The notes beneath the pieces are model-generated. The model made no database searches. It worked only from the letters and a program-made list of their open reading frames with translations, and was not told where the DNA came from. From Cladorrhinum sp. PSN259 (Eukaryota; Ascomycota; Sordariomycetes; Sordariales; Podosporaceae), in NCBI GenBank assembly GCA_033725935.1, contig MU867067.1, positions 780,501 through 844,500 of the forward strand: DNA of 64,000 nt, read 5' to 3'. This document shows positions 23,482-35,993 of this stretch, in pieces. A program made the translations under genes and the position numbers. Position 1 is the first letter of the stretch. Each line of letters begins with the position of its first letter.

Positions 23482-26400
23482 GATCCAATTTTCAGGCGTC
23501 TTGTTTTTCCCTTCACTGTAGTTACTCGTCGAAATGTGTATAAAAAGAGGCCGTCAGATCCAGCTGTCCTTTCCGGGCGGTATGTCCAAAGAATTGAAGT
23601 TGTTCAAATAAATAAATAAAACGAGCAGGCTTGCTGCTGAAGAATCGAAGTCGAGTCCTTTCGTTATAGTCGTTGAAGGGAAAGCGAGTGACAGGTCGTC
23701 GAACAAAGCAGACCCAGAGATACACGAAGCAAATTGAAGAAATTCCAAATCGGGGAAAAAGGGAAGTCGGGTTTCAAAAACGCAAGTATAATGAACCAGA
23801 TTATACCGTTGTCGCAAGAATTGAAGTAATCTCTCTCCAAAAAAAAAGAATGTAAGCAGCCAAGCTAGTTGGGCGGGTGATCAAAAGAGTGACAAAGTCT
23901 AGCTGCGAGAAAGGAAGAAGAAAGAAGGGGGACACACACGCAACAGCGTAGTGGTGAGAGATGAAGATATCCACAGATAGGCCTGGTGGAGAGAAAATAA
24001 ACAAGAGGAAAATCCCAACATGAAGTGTAGCGGGGGAAAGGGATGGATAATAATGACCGCTATGGCTGCATGACGTCCCGGCAAGAGGCTCATCCAGTCC
24101 CACTGGCGCACAGGGGGGTACTCACACTACATCAGCTTTGAGGCCCGTTACAGACCAATGTGGGGACCTGGGGGGCCCGGGATGGTGGGCAAAGCCTGCA
24201 GGGGCGGGAACCGCTCTCGGCCCAGGCCACGACCTGGTGCACCTAAGCGGCTCGGTGAGAAATGAAGAGACGAGATGACGCTTGGGACATCCTTTTGCTG
24301 TAGGATGTGTGTATGTAACGGAAAATACGAAGTATGTCAAAGGTGAGTAGCATCGTGGTGAGCTTGGTGGTGACGAGCTTCGTCCGAGAGACACTTGACA
24401 CTCGAACGTGGTAGTATTGGGAGAGAAAAGACGAACAAGCGCAAAATCCAACCCTATGAAGAGCTCGTGTATCATCCAGCGGGAGAAGGACGTGCGCGGG
24501 TCTACCTTGGACTTCAAACCCATGTCGTCGCCCAGAACCGAGGTGCCTGGTTGAACACGACTCTGGCTCATAGGTGTGGAGGACAGACGTGGGACAAGTC
24601 ATGCGAAACTTGGACAACAGACGAGCGGAACGACTGAACCATCTCGGAAATCTCTGTATCCACCGCCACCCCAATATCAATCAGACAGAACCTCAAAGAC
24701 GATCTCCTTGGTGTTTCTGCCTGGAAAACGCTGCTGGCTGTTCCCCGACTCCCGAAGCGCTGACTCGACGACAGAGACGGGTGACCAAAATAGATGCGAT
24801 ACAATGATCACTCCAAACAGCCAGCCGAGGAGACAGGCAGGCAATCCGTTCCAAACAGCGCGATCATTGCTGACAAGCGCAGACCAACCCCAATCCGAAT
24901 GCATGTGCATCGGAACGACGAGGGTCGATGTTTGCCGCCTTGGGGCCCATCGTGGAGAGGCCAGATGCAGCGAGTAAGGTCGGTATGTGGTGGTAGAGGC
25001 CGAAAGGTAAACAATGAGCAAGACGACGAGGACGGGGGAACGCGGGATTGACTTGAGGGTACTCGATCGAGGGACGTCTCGTCGCAGCAAAACATGCGGG
25101 ATGATGGATGGCTCGCTGTGTCGCATTGAGGTAGTTTCAAAGTACAGCACATTCTCCAGTGCAAAAGGGTGAGAATGGCTGCAAAAGGCAGGGTCAGTGT
25201 CTGACGTTTGACACTGGACGGGTCCCTTTGCTGGTCGTTCTTGCTCCGAGTGTCACAAAGCTGCCCTGGTGCCTGCAGCCCGTTCGTGATTGGCAGTTGC
25301 CCCTCCTGCCCCTGGCTCTGAGGCTCTTGCCTTGGGGGTAATGGACCCCACATGCCCCGCGATTAGCATCCTTTCGCTTCCCTCTTGAATCTGCAAGCAC
25401 ATTGGCACTGCTTAACCGCACGCACCACACACTTTTTTTTGGTTATGGAGAAGCCGTTTAAAATCCCAATCCGTCTGTTTGGTTTGACATTTTTCGCGCT
25501 TGAAACATGGGAGTGTTTCTACCCAATTGTTGAGACCGGCATTATAATTTCTTTTTTTTACTATGAGTTACGATGGAGGAAAACAAGCAGCGGCCCTGTA
25601 ATTGTGGCCGGCGGCTCCAGAGGACCATCGCCAGCGACCAGCAGCAGTCACCATACTTTTTCCTCCACACCCATCGTCGGGCCTGCTTTCGAACAACTCA
25701 GCGCCACTCTAGAGTGCTTCGAAGCACAATGCCTTCAAACGAAGGTGACCGTGAAGCATCTAGAAATGGCATCGCATCACCCAAGGTGAGATCTGAAGAT
25801 GGCGTCTTAATGCGAGATGTGTTATCGCAGGGAACGGTTGCAGGGATTATGCGCCAGGAGTGCCCCTGCTTTCGACTCCGATCGGCTTCCGGCCCTGGGT
25901 GGAGAATCCTTAAAACTCGCTAAACCGTTGGCGCAATCTCAGCCGTGTGTCAGGCCTTTCCAAATCCGGCCTCCCCACACCAGCCCAGACCATCCCCAGG
26001 GCCAGTCTCCCGATTCTTCGCCAGTGCCGTGCCCGGCCTCCGACAGCAACCACCGAGCTCACCTAATCCAGTGACCGCCACACAAACAAACAATCATCGA
26101 AACTTTGATTGATAAAAGGGGGAAACCTGGAAAGAGTCACGTCGATGACAGCCGGCGCCTCCGATGCAACCATCTGATAATCTAGAATCCGTGACTGTCA
26201 ATAACACAATATCAAATCTCACCAGGAAAGGCATCAAGCTGAAGCCTGGTCGACCTGGAATTATTACCACTGATACTGATCAGTCAGCAAACTGGGAGCA
26301 AATAATTGCAGCCCAGTCACCTGAGACTGTTTGGTTTGAAGATTTGCCTCCTACTCAGATCCCCCAAATCTCATCAACAACAGGATCAATGACAATAACA

Positions 26401-29400
26401 CAATCATGGTTTCCTCTAGGATGGCCTAAGAAAAAGGCCAAACGAGGCGGGAATCATGAACAAGAAACCGCTCCAACACGAACGACCAAACAGCGATCAG
26501 AAACGCCGGCAAAACTCAAGGTTTTCCCTTTGCCGTGCTTCCCGCCTCGAATCATCTCTCTTCGCTCCAAAGATAGCATCTTGCCGCTGTGATCATGATG
26601 CGGGCGGGATGTGAAGCATATCTCGACGTGCTGGTCAACTGCAGAAATTGGTCTTGAGTGGCCTTTGCAGTTTGGTCGTGGGCAAATATCAGCCACTCGT
26701 GACCATCTCCAGCGCCTGATGAAATCCAAGCAGCCCCCATGTTGACCGCAAACTGCGGCCTTCTGGCGGGTAAACCTCGCGACTCCCTGTCCTTGGTCCT
26801 CCCTCGGTAGTCGAAACCACTTGCACTCCCAGCCGAGACTGGTGTTGATCTGTGCCATCCTGGAGTTGCATGCGGGCGGCGTTCGGCAACACGGGTAAGA
26901 TTCCAACTCCCAGATCCTCGGGCTGCACTGGTTGGTCCGAGCTGGTTTGTTAGTCTTTCATTTCTGTCGGTGTTTCTCTTTCGATCGTTATTTGCCTCTG
27001 TCTCTTGAGTCTATCACGATACTCTGGAAGTACCCCTATTCCACATCAAGGCATGGAACCAAAACAACGGTTGTTCCCGGAAGCCCGAGGAACCCTTCCC
27101 GGAGGAGTTGTTCTAGGTGTCCATCATAGGATCATCTTTTACTTTGCATTAATGCTCACAGAGATCGTCTGAACAGAGCTGTTGCTCTATCAAAAAAACG
27201 CTTGCCAGTGATAGTTGACGGTTTTTACCTGTCAAAGGTGCCGAGTTTGTCTGCCGACCCTTGGCATGATCACCACCAGCGGATTCTCCGTCGATGATAC
27301 TCACCGGCCGTCTCTCTTGATCACAACAAGTAAGTAATAAGGGGGATCTACTTTGTAACCACAACTCTCTAACCATTGGTACTGGACGTTTCTCCACTCG
27401 CAGTATCCCATTAAGCCCTCAACTATGCCTATCCAGGTATTCAAGGATATCAGAAAACCAGGGACTCGGCCTTGCCGGTGCCAGCGTTTACATTTTCGTG
27501 CCGCTGTCAACTGCCGGCCACGTCAGCGCTCTGCTCGTCGTCCCTTTTTTCGTGATCATCTTGCCATGATCTTCATGCACTTTCTTAACTCGAAGGCCGT
27601 GCTCGTCGGGCTCATCTGACCGGGCGTCGATGACATCCCTTACACTGGTTATCGGATGCCCACTCGGCGATTTGAGCCGTAGAACCGAAAATGTATCTAT
27701 TCCAACAACTTTCTAGCGATGGCTTCAAACATTACCAAGTGATCACATTGTAGCGCCAAGTGGAACTCAAATCTCTGTTCTTTCCATCACATCGTCTGCG
27801 CATTTTACATCACATCATCAGCATATCCGGGCTCTTTCCTGTTCTCGACTTCTTGCCTAGTACGGCCGCATCTAGACATGAAATGATCTACCCTTGGAAT
27901 AATTCTCCGTGTTCTTTGGCGACTTCTACCACCTTTGAGCGTCCTGGACGGAGATCTCTGCATTGTGGTTAAGCCCTCAACCTTCAACCTTGCCCCATGC
28001 AATGGATCTCTTCGCTGTTTCCTTATTCTCTTCCTTGCATACGGCGCCCGAAGATCCCGGAACCCAGTGAGTGACCGGGTGGCGCGGAGGGCAGAGCGGG
28101 TTTAGATCCCAATGCCACCGTATTTCTCTTCCGGGGCAAAAGTAGCAATCAGCGGGTGACAGATTGCCCCTCCTCGTCGGTGCTACATCACGGTCAAGTA
28201 ATACGAAGTTCTTCTCGCGGACACATACCAGTCTGGGAAGTCAAAGACAGCGGTGAAAAACGTCGCGCAACAATATCGCCGCCCACTAAGCGGATGAAGT
28301 CACGGACGTGCTCATATCTCAGACAGGAGAATCCCGAGGATTACCCCAAAGCATCATGCTCGAATCAAGCAAGCTCCATGATTGACACTCGCATCAGCCG
28401 AGCATCATCAAAGAATGGCTCCGACACTTTCTAGAATTCTGGCCAAAAAACTGAGAACACCAGACGATAGCCAAGCCGCGGGGCAGTGCATGTTTCTAAT
28501 GTTTCTTTCCGCATAAAGGCCTTGATTGTTCGTCCAGTTCATGAGACCCACGCTAAAGTATACTCTTCGGTTTACTAGCGGTGGTGGATGCTGTTGTGGC
28601 ACCGAAACCCGGTCCCAACCAGTGCACGGACGATATCCCGCCGCGGGAGGGGGAGGAGGGGGTTTCTCATGATGCCTCAAATCACTCAGAGCTGTTGAAA
28701 GAGGTTGGGAACGGAGAGCTAGCAAGTGCTGGGCAAGGTCTCTTCCTCGGTCCCCACATTTGTCAGTACCTAAGGTAGTTACTCTTTTTCAAGCGAAATG
28801 TAGACGAAATGTATCTACGGGTGCAGAAATACAAACCCCAAATATTCAACTCGTCGCAAAGTCACTGGTACATACAAACAACCTGTCAACCACCACCGCC
28901 AAGAAAAATAGGAATCAGGGGGAACCCCAACCACATCTCCAATTCCCACCCACCACCCCAGATCCGGGGAAGGAGATTAGCGAGCCCCACACACAAGTAC
29001 ATACATCCGTACAAACCGTTCGAATGCAACCACACAGACCGCACACCATCTTTTTTGTTCCCTCCTTTCCAAAACCTCAAACCAATGCCGATACTCGTCC
29101 CGTTTCAGCGGGCGAGATCCACGCAGGGGATGCTTTCACAGTTCAAATAATCTGAAGTTGAAGCTATCGTCACATTCTCACAGACGGACGGCCGGGACGG
29201 GCTCCATTCAAACTTTGCAATGATGGGACGGTGATCCGAACTCTTCTTGACCAGGAACAGAAAGGACGGACGGAGAACGGACGACAAGAATGAAATCATA
29301 ACAAGCTCATACATGGGATGATGAGACTTTGTTGCTCGGACAGTTGAAAATGCAACAGAGAGGGTAAGAGAAGAAAACAGAAGAGATGAGATGGTGCATG

Positions 29401-32400
29401 GGGTAGGGCGGGTGTAACTGCGATTTGCATGCCTAGATGGGAACTTGGTGGTGAGGAGTCTGACACAACCACAACAACGACAACAACAACCCGCCTACCT
29501 TAGTAACCTTGATGTGTCCTTGCTATTCTCATGAAACCCAGGTAGAGTTGCAAGTAAATCGTACGGTATTTTTATCCTTAGAATGCAGGCCGGAAAAGAG
29601 CCTACACTTTCGACAAACATATTTTCCAGCGTAAAATATTCGCCTACGGGCCTATGTAGATAGCAAATACAGCGTATAGGTTTTATACTCCCCAGCTTGA
29701 GATTTTGGAACAGATCATCTCTAGGTTTTCTTCTCACCGGGTATAATGAACAGATAATAAGAACTTTCGATTCTAAGTATGTTACCAATCATCATCATCA
29801 TCACCCCTCTACACTCTTCAAGCACATTACTTTTGCCCGTCAAGAATTGATGACTGAAGTAAGGCATGAGAGAGATTCATGATGATGATGAAGCTTTCGA
29901 GTTATACATTTAACACGCAGATGCAAACTTCTTGCCGGTTTTTATTGGACTTTTTTTTTCATGAACAGGCAGTAATCATGTTCACTACCTACCTACGTTT
30001 CCCCGATTGCGTTGCTAAGAAATGCTTTTCGTCATTCGTACCTATGTATGTACCTTAATTACCACGGGATTTCGCTGGTCAAGAATGATGTTTTCGAGAC
30101 CTTGAACGGACCCTTATTGTAAATATCCCATATGAGCCATCCAAACACTGCGTGGCACAGAAAGAAAAGCAACTTTTGAAGCAAGATTTTGTTACCACCA
30201 AAGCTCCCAAGAGAATGAACCTTCTCACGCATAGCTAGAACACAGAATAAACTCTTACCATATTAAACTTTCTATGGAGCCCTCGTGGCTATGCGCCGTC
30301 AGTCCTGACATGTGACACCACTTACTACAATCTTCCACAAAGGGGCGCCCTTCTCTCATATCCCCGCCGGCGTGCGTCAAGACAAAAAAAAACATTGGGG
30401 CAAATCGCACAATAGGTACACGCACATACACACACGCACACACACACACACGCACATACGCCACTTTCATGAATATGCAATAATCGCTTTTTAAGAAGGG
30501 GGAAAGGGGGGGCGGGGGGGCGTGGATACAACAAGCCAACAAACAAGACAAATATAACCCCCAGTTTTTCTTTTTTTATAACGAACCTACCAGGAAAGCA
30601 AAGAAAAGAAACTGCAGAATTGGAGCTCAGGAAAAAAACAAATATGAAACGGCAATCTTTGTGTGTATTCGGCCCGCTGCCTCGGCTGACAGTCGGGAGA
30701 GGACCGATCCGGCGGAAGACTCGTTTTCCCCGCCGTCCAGTTGGGCAAACACGACGGGAGGTCTTGCCAAAACCCACAACCCTTTTTTTTTCAACTGTCA
30801 AAAGCTTTATATTGACATAGACTAGATTTCTAGGATATGCCGAGAAAATTAAGTGGCTTGAGCTCATGATATGCCATATACAGACACCAGCATAGGGAGG
30901 AGGTATCACTTACATACGCACCATGCAGCTCTCCATCCTCAAAATTGCCAACAAATCAATTTCGTTATACCCGATCGGCTTTTCGTATTGATAACCCCCC
31001 GCTTTGATAGAGGAAAACACCATTTGGGTGAGGTGCAGATTGGCCGCAAGCAAAAATGTCTTTACCCGGTTTTGCTACGGATTTTGAAACAGAAGCTCGA
31101 GGTGGATATCTCTTTGCACCGGACTGTGACCGGCCGTGCGTTTTCTTACCAAATTGAACCCCTCACTCACACCTTACCTTGAATAGTGATGTGCGGCGTA
31201 CCCAAAAAGGAATTGGTTCGATATGTATGGCTGTGATAAAATGACATCAGATGAGGGTGATTCGAGTCGAAATTTGTGTGTGTGCGCGTGGTTTTGACTG
31301 CCTGCGGAACTGTGATTTGGTGGTAATACTAATTCAGTAACGCAAACCACCGGGGATTTCTTTTTGGGTACTGATATGAGTACTTTACTGAGATATTATA
31401 TGGAACAGCTGGCTTGAATTTGGTTTTCCTCGAGCCGTTTTTGTGTTACTGCATGGAAGGTTCAAAACTGGATGCAGTGTCCCGTGTCATCACAGACTAA
31501 AAGAACACGGAATTAAAGATAGGATGATAGCTTGATGGTGGTGGTGACGAGATAAAGAGAGGTAGGTGTGCTGCTGCTGCATGTGATGGAGCAACAGGAA
31601 CTCACTGCGTCAGTGCGCAATGTACCTAAAGTACCGCATCAGGAAAGTTTTGTACTGTACAACATGCTATCGATCGGTGTAGCTGCTGCCTACCTTGTTG
31701 GCATAATTGGCCTCTGGTATTCAAGGCAGCATATCGGCCATCGTAATTGACCAAGCTCTTTCGCGAATATGAACTCATCAGCGTGTTTCCATTGGATCTA
31801 TGATACAGATTAGTCGTGCTCGCAAACTGATCGAATCCCAATTCTTCATGGAAGATTCCCCATCATCCGTTATGTGGCTCGTGCTTCAAGCCAAACCTGT
31901 TTTTGGGCTAGCGCTGTTCTGCGGGGTACGTGGCTGATCAAAGTACTGTACTTTCTTCCTGCCAATCACATAACTACTCCCCTCATGACTGACCCAAAAC
32001 CAGACGATAATAAGCCCAGGACGCGTAACTGAATAAAACTTGGAGATGTGATCAAGATGAGCCGATGGTTTATTGCAATCACAATTAAGCTCCCTGCTGT
32101 GATCCTGAGGTTGACGATGTACGGCCAGAGAAAGTGAGACCCTGCAGCAGCAGGAGGTCTGTCGGTAACCCCGGTCAAACCATCTGCTGGTCACCTCAGG
32201 ACTTGGGAGATACTTCCATCACAGGTACTCGAGATACATTGCCCTTCCCAGCAGGCATTTCGAACCACCAGAAACCATCGACGACCGTTGATGCCGCATT
32301 GAGCCGACCTCGAACGAGACTCGATAACCGAATTCTGTTTGATAGATCCCGCCCATTGTCCACAATTTGCGCGCGTTTGTGTTGACAAAAGGCATGTTTT

Positions 32401-34474
32401 GTTATTACTGCTGTCGCGTGGAAGAGCTTCTCCTAGACGGCCCGGGAGGTAACGTGCACCCACCACCCACCACAACAAACTCCCACCAACAGCCGCCCGC
32501 CCTCCCGCTGTCCTCGTCTTCCACTGGCAGCCGTGAAGCTAGGGATTGTGGTTGACCTTGATTGACGTCCGCTTGCATTCTTGGCGCCGTTCAATTTCGA
32601 CGCCGGTGACTTTTGACAGGCACTGCGAGCAAAAAAAAGAGCAAACGCTAGTGCCACGGACCAAGAAAATGCAGGGATCCGGGGGCTTGTGACTTGCGAC
32701 TTTGCGCAGCGCCGCAAATGCAGAATTGCAGATTCGTCAACCCATATCTCGAATTGCCTCTTTGCAGCCGAGGGAGCAAATCGGCGTTTTAGTTTTCGAT
32801 GTGCCTCCAAAAAAAGAAAGGGAAATGGCTCGCAGCACTCAAGCTTTGACCACAACCAGCAAGTCAGCGGACACGACGTGATCCGGGACCGAGCCTGCAG
32901 TTTTCTTGTGCGCCATTCAATTTGACTTGACGGCCCGTTTGCACACCTTGGGCAGCTTTGCCGGGCCGGAAACGCGAGAGTCTGCAGCATTCCAGCATTC
33001 CAGTGGACGGCATACGCCGGCCAAGCCGTAGCTTTTGCGAGTTGTGCCATCCTCAAGCTTCCCACGGCTCCTCACAAAAACCTGATCCGACCCCCAAACC
33101 TTCGCGCGCGTGCGTGCTGCTGTGAGGTCACCGCAAGCAAGACAAGACAGATCCTTCCTCTCCACCCACCCCAGCCCCAGCCCCCTTCCCGACGTTTCCA
33201 CTCGGACGAAGGTACTTCTGCCCGCACGTCTTGACCTGCGTCCCAAGTCATTGTCTGCTGGTCACTCCCGAGTACTTTTCTCATCTCTCCCAAAATTCAC
33301 AAGAGCTCCCTGGGACGCTGGACTCCTGGCAAGGCAATCCGGCAATCCACAATTATCGCCGTTGGATTTCAAGTATATTTTTTATGCAGCATCGAGCACC
33401 TGCCCGTGAGTATCCAATATTTTCTCATTGTCAATTGCTTTTTCAATTTTTCCTGTGTGGTGGCCGATTCACACTCGGGGGAGGCTGTCGTTTCGATTTT
33501 TTTTTTTATAAAAAAAATCCTCTCGCGACAGGCGACAGCAGGCGACAGACTTGACGCGTGCAGAGAGACGCAGCAGCCATCCCGGTGTTGAGCACACCCG
33601 GGCTTCCCTTGAGGTGATTGCTGCTTGCCTGCCCGCCCTGCGAGCCTGCTTACCCCTCGCCTGTGGTCTGAACAAATGGCACGCCCGGCAAGTACCTGCG
33701 GTCGCCACAGCCCCGAAAAAATATGACGGGCTTATTTGCTGCATCGCAAGCCAAAAGTGAAAATAAGGAAAAGAAGAAAAGAAGAGAGGGGATTGAGTCC
33801 ATTTTCATCCATCATCCATGGCTCCGAGATCATCACACCTTTTTCATCTGACAACTGACACATTTCCTCATTGCTGTTCACAAAACGACTCGTGTAGTTT
33901 GGACAGAACAAGTCGCTGACACATTTTTGGCGCCTCTCTAGACCATGCATCAGTGGACGATTAATCCCGTGGGCGCGGAGTACCTCTACTCCACAACCAA
34001 CCACCCCAACGACCTCCAGTAAGTACCTCGTCTCCTTGTACCTTTTCGTATCTGGTGTATCTGGGCATCGCCTACCTTCCCCCCAAGTGCTCCCCCTTCA
34101 AGATCCCCCATCCCCCTACACCCGCACAGTATCCCCCTCCTTCCCTTTCCCCATTTTTATGTACCTCAAGTACTCTGCTTTGTAGAGTACAGGGACAACC
34201 CGACCCATCATCGAATACCTCTACACGCGGCCGAAGCTGGCAAGCTGCCAACCGTCCCAAGCAAGGTCCAAGAGACAAATCCATCCATTATTATTCTTAA
34301 TTGTTGTTCTCGGCCTTGACCTCCTCCGTCACCACTACCTGACCTCCGCCATCCCCAACCCACCCCTCCCCCCCGACCGATTCCGCGCGCGTTGCCGCCG
34401 CCGCTCTTGTTGTCGTGGTTCAACCTCGTGCTTCGCGCACAGGTTGTTCCCGGCACAACTCCTTCATCCCCGTG
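23482..34474. other. 11-kb tract between two divergent regulator genes
   Basis: I find no gene I can defend. Open frames are short, low in motifs and often simple-sequence. Features seen: a GTGAGT donor-like site on the minus strand near 24127 and an ACTACAG acceptor-like site near 23518, which could bound a 5'-UTR intron of the regulator; a 142-codon orphan frame at 26164-26592 (see findings); an imperfect CA tract near 30415-30465 beside a G-rich run near 30500; and an ATG at 33945 followed by a good GTAAGT donor at 34019, which may be an upstream ORF or 5' exon of the plus-strand regulator. The tract probably contains regulatory DNA and long leaders. Confidence 0.5.
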
Positions 34475-35993
34475 ATGAAGAAGCAGCGAGCTAACGACGT
34501 TCAATCATGGCGTCCACCGCAAACTACCGCGATGCCGGCGCTGCAGCACCACCAGCCGTTGCAGCAGCAGCCTCAGACTCAATATGTTGCTAACCCCCAC
34601 TGGTACCATAGCGCGCAGCCGTCTCACTATGCTCCGCAACAACCCGACATGACTCGACGCGATCAGCAGCAACAACAGCCGCCGCCGCCTCAGCAACAGG
34701 TCGACTTCCGTTCGTATGCTCAACCACAGCAGACGCCCCAGCAGCAACACCATACCCAGCAGCAGCATCCGCAGCATCCCCCAGTCCAGGTCCAGCATGC
34801 TCAGCACCATGCTGCTCCACCGGTGCCGATGTCCATGGCTCATACCCAGCAGCCGCAAGCTCCACCTCCACAACAACAAACCCCTACCCCGGCCCCTGCC
34901 CCGGCTCCGTCGCAAAGAAAGCGCCGCGCTCCGGGCGGCCACCCCCCGGCTCACGCTCCGCCGCAGCCTCCGCAACATTCAGCCCAGCATGCTCAGCAAC
35001 ATCCCCAGCATGTCAACCAGCATGCTCAACAGCACGCTCCCCAGCAACACACTCCTCAGCATGCTCCCCAGCATACGCCCCAACACATACCCCAGCATAC
35101 GCAACATCAGCAGCACCAGCAGCACGTACAGCAGCACCCTCAACACCATCAGCAACCACAACACGTGCAGCAGCACGTCCCTCATCAACAGCATGTTTCT
35201 GCCCCGCCGCCTCAGCAGCAGCCGCAGCAGCAACAACCACAACCTCAGGTTGTCCAGCCGACTGCCGTAGCTCCTCAACAGACTCAGCAAATTCCTATTC
35301 AGCAGCACCCGCAGCAGCATCATAGCCAGCAGCATGGCCAGCAGCAGCATCAGCAACATGCTCAGCATCCACAGCAGCAACATCATCAGCCCCAGGTGGT
35401 GCAGCAGCAACCTCAGCCGCCGCAGCAGCAGACACCGGTTCCTGCTCCCGTTGCCGTCCCACCTCCGGTTCAGGCGGCAGCTGCTCAAGTAAAGGCTCCT
35501 CCTCCAGAAGACTCTAACCCTGCACCGGCTCCTCCTCCGGCGAAGAAGAGTCGGACAAATACCCCTTGGACACCTGCTGAAGAGCAACGCTTGAAACAAA
35601 TGCGCGATACCGGCGCTAGCTGGGCCGAGATCGCCAAGACGTTTCCATCGCGTACGGAGGGTAGTGTCAAGAAGCACTGGTACAAGGATATGCACTACGC
35701 AGAATTTGCTGAGGATGAGGTATGTATTTTCCTTCCTCTAGGTTTGCTCTGGTTGGCGGGATCTAACTCGGTTCGCTCTCTAGTCCCAAGCATTGATGAA
35801 TGCCATCAAGGAGTATGAGAACAACAAGTGGAAGACTATCGGCGCAAAAGTTGGGAAGCCAGCGAAGGCTTGTGAACAGTATGCGAAGGAACACTTTCCT
35901 GGTATGAAGACTGGCCGCCTCTAGGAGTATCTGAAGGCTAGAGACTGACTTTGTATCTTTCCAGAGCTTTTCGCAAACCAAAAAGCCAGGTAA
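34475..35993 (+). CDS. two-repeat Myb/SANT protein with Gln/His/Pro-rich N-terminus
   Basis: Three exons, 34475-35719, 35784-35901 and 35965-35993, encode 463 aa; the introns are 64 and 63 nt. Residues up to about 350 are almost entirely Gln, His and Pro with some Ala, built from CAG/CAA/CAC/CCG codons. Two SANT repeats follow: TPWTPAEEQRLKQM ... SWAEIAKTFPSRT ... KKHWY (about 358-405) and ESQALMNAIKEY ... KWKTIGAKVGKPAKACEQY (about 415-455). The splice between them falls in the linker. The last exon (ELFANQKAR) is tiny; if its intron is retained the protein ends GMKTGRL. Start choice is uncertain: ATG 34475 and ATG 34532 are in frame, while the best-context ATG (34507, ATCATGGCG) is out of frame. 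Role: probable DNA-binding regulator. Confidence 0.8.

Noticed and set aside
25730..25800. ATG in good context (CACAATGCC) followed by AAG|GTGAGA
   Set aside because: It could be a first exon, but I could not find an in-frame continuation with any conserved motif.
32433..33065. 210-codon minus-strand frame
   Set aside because: Ala/Arg/Ser-rich with no domain. It lies in what appears to be promoter or leader sequence of the Myb gene.
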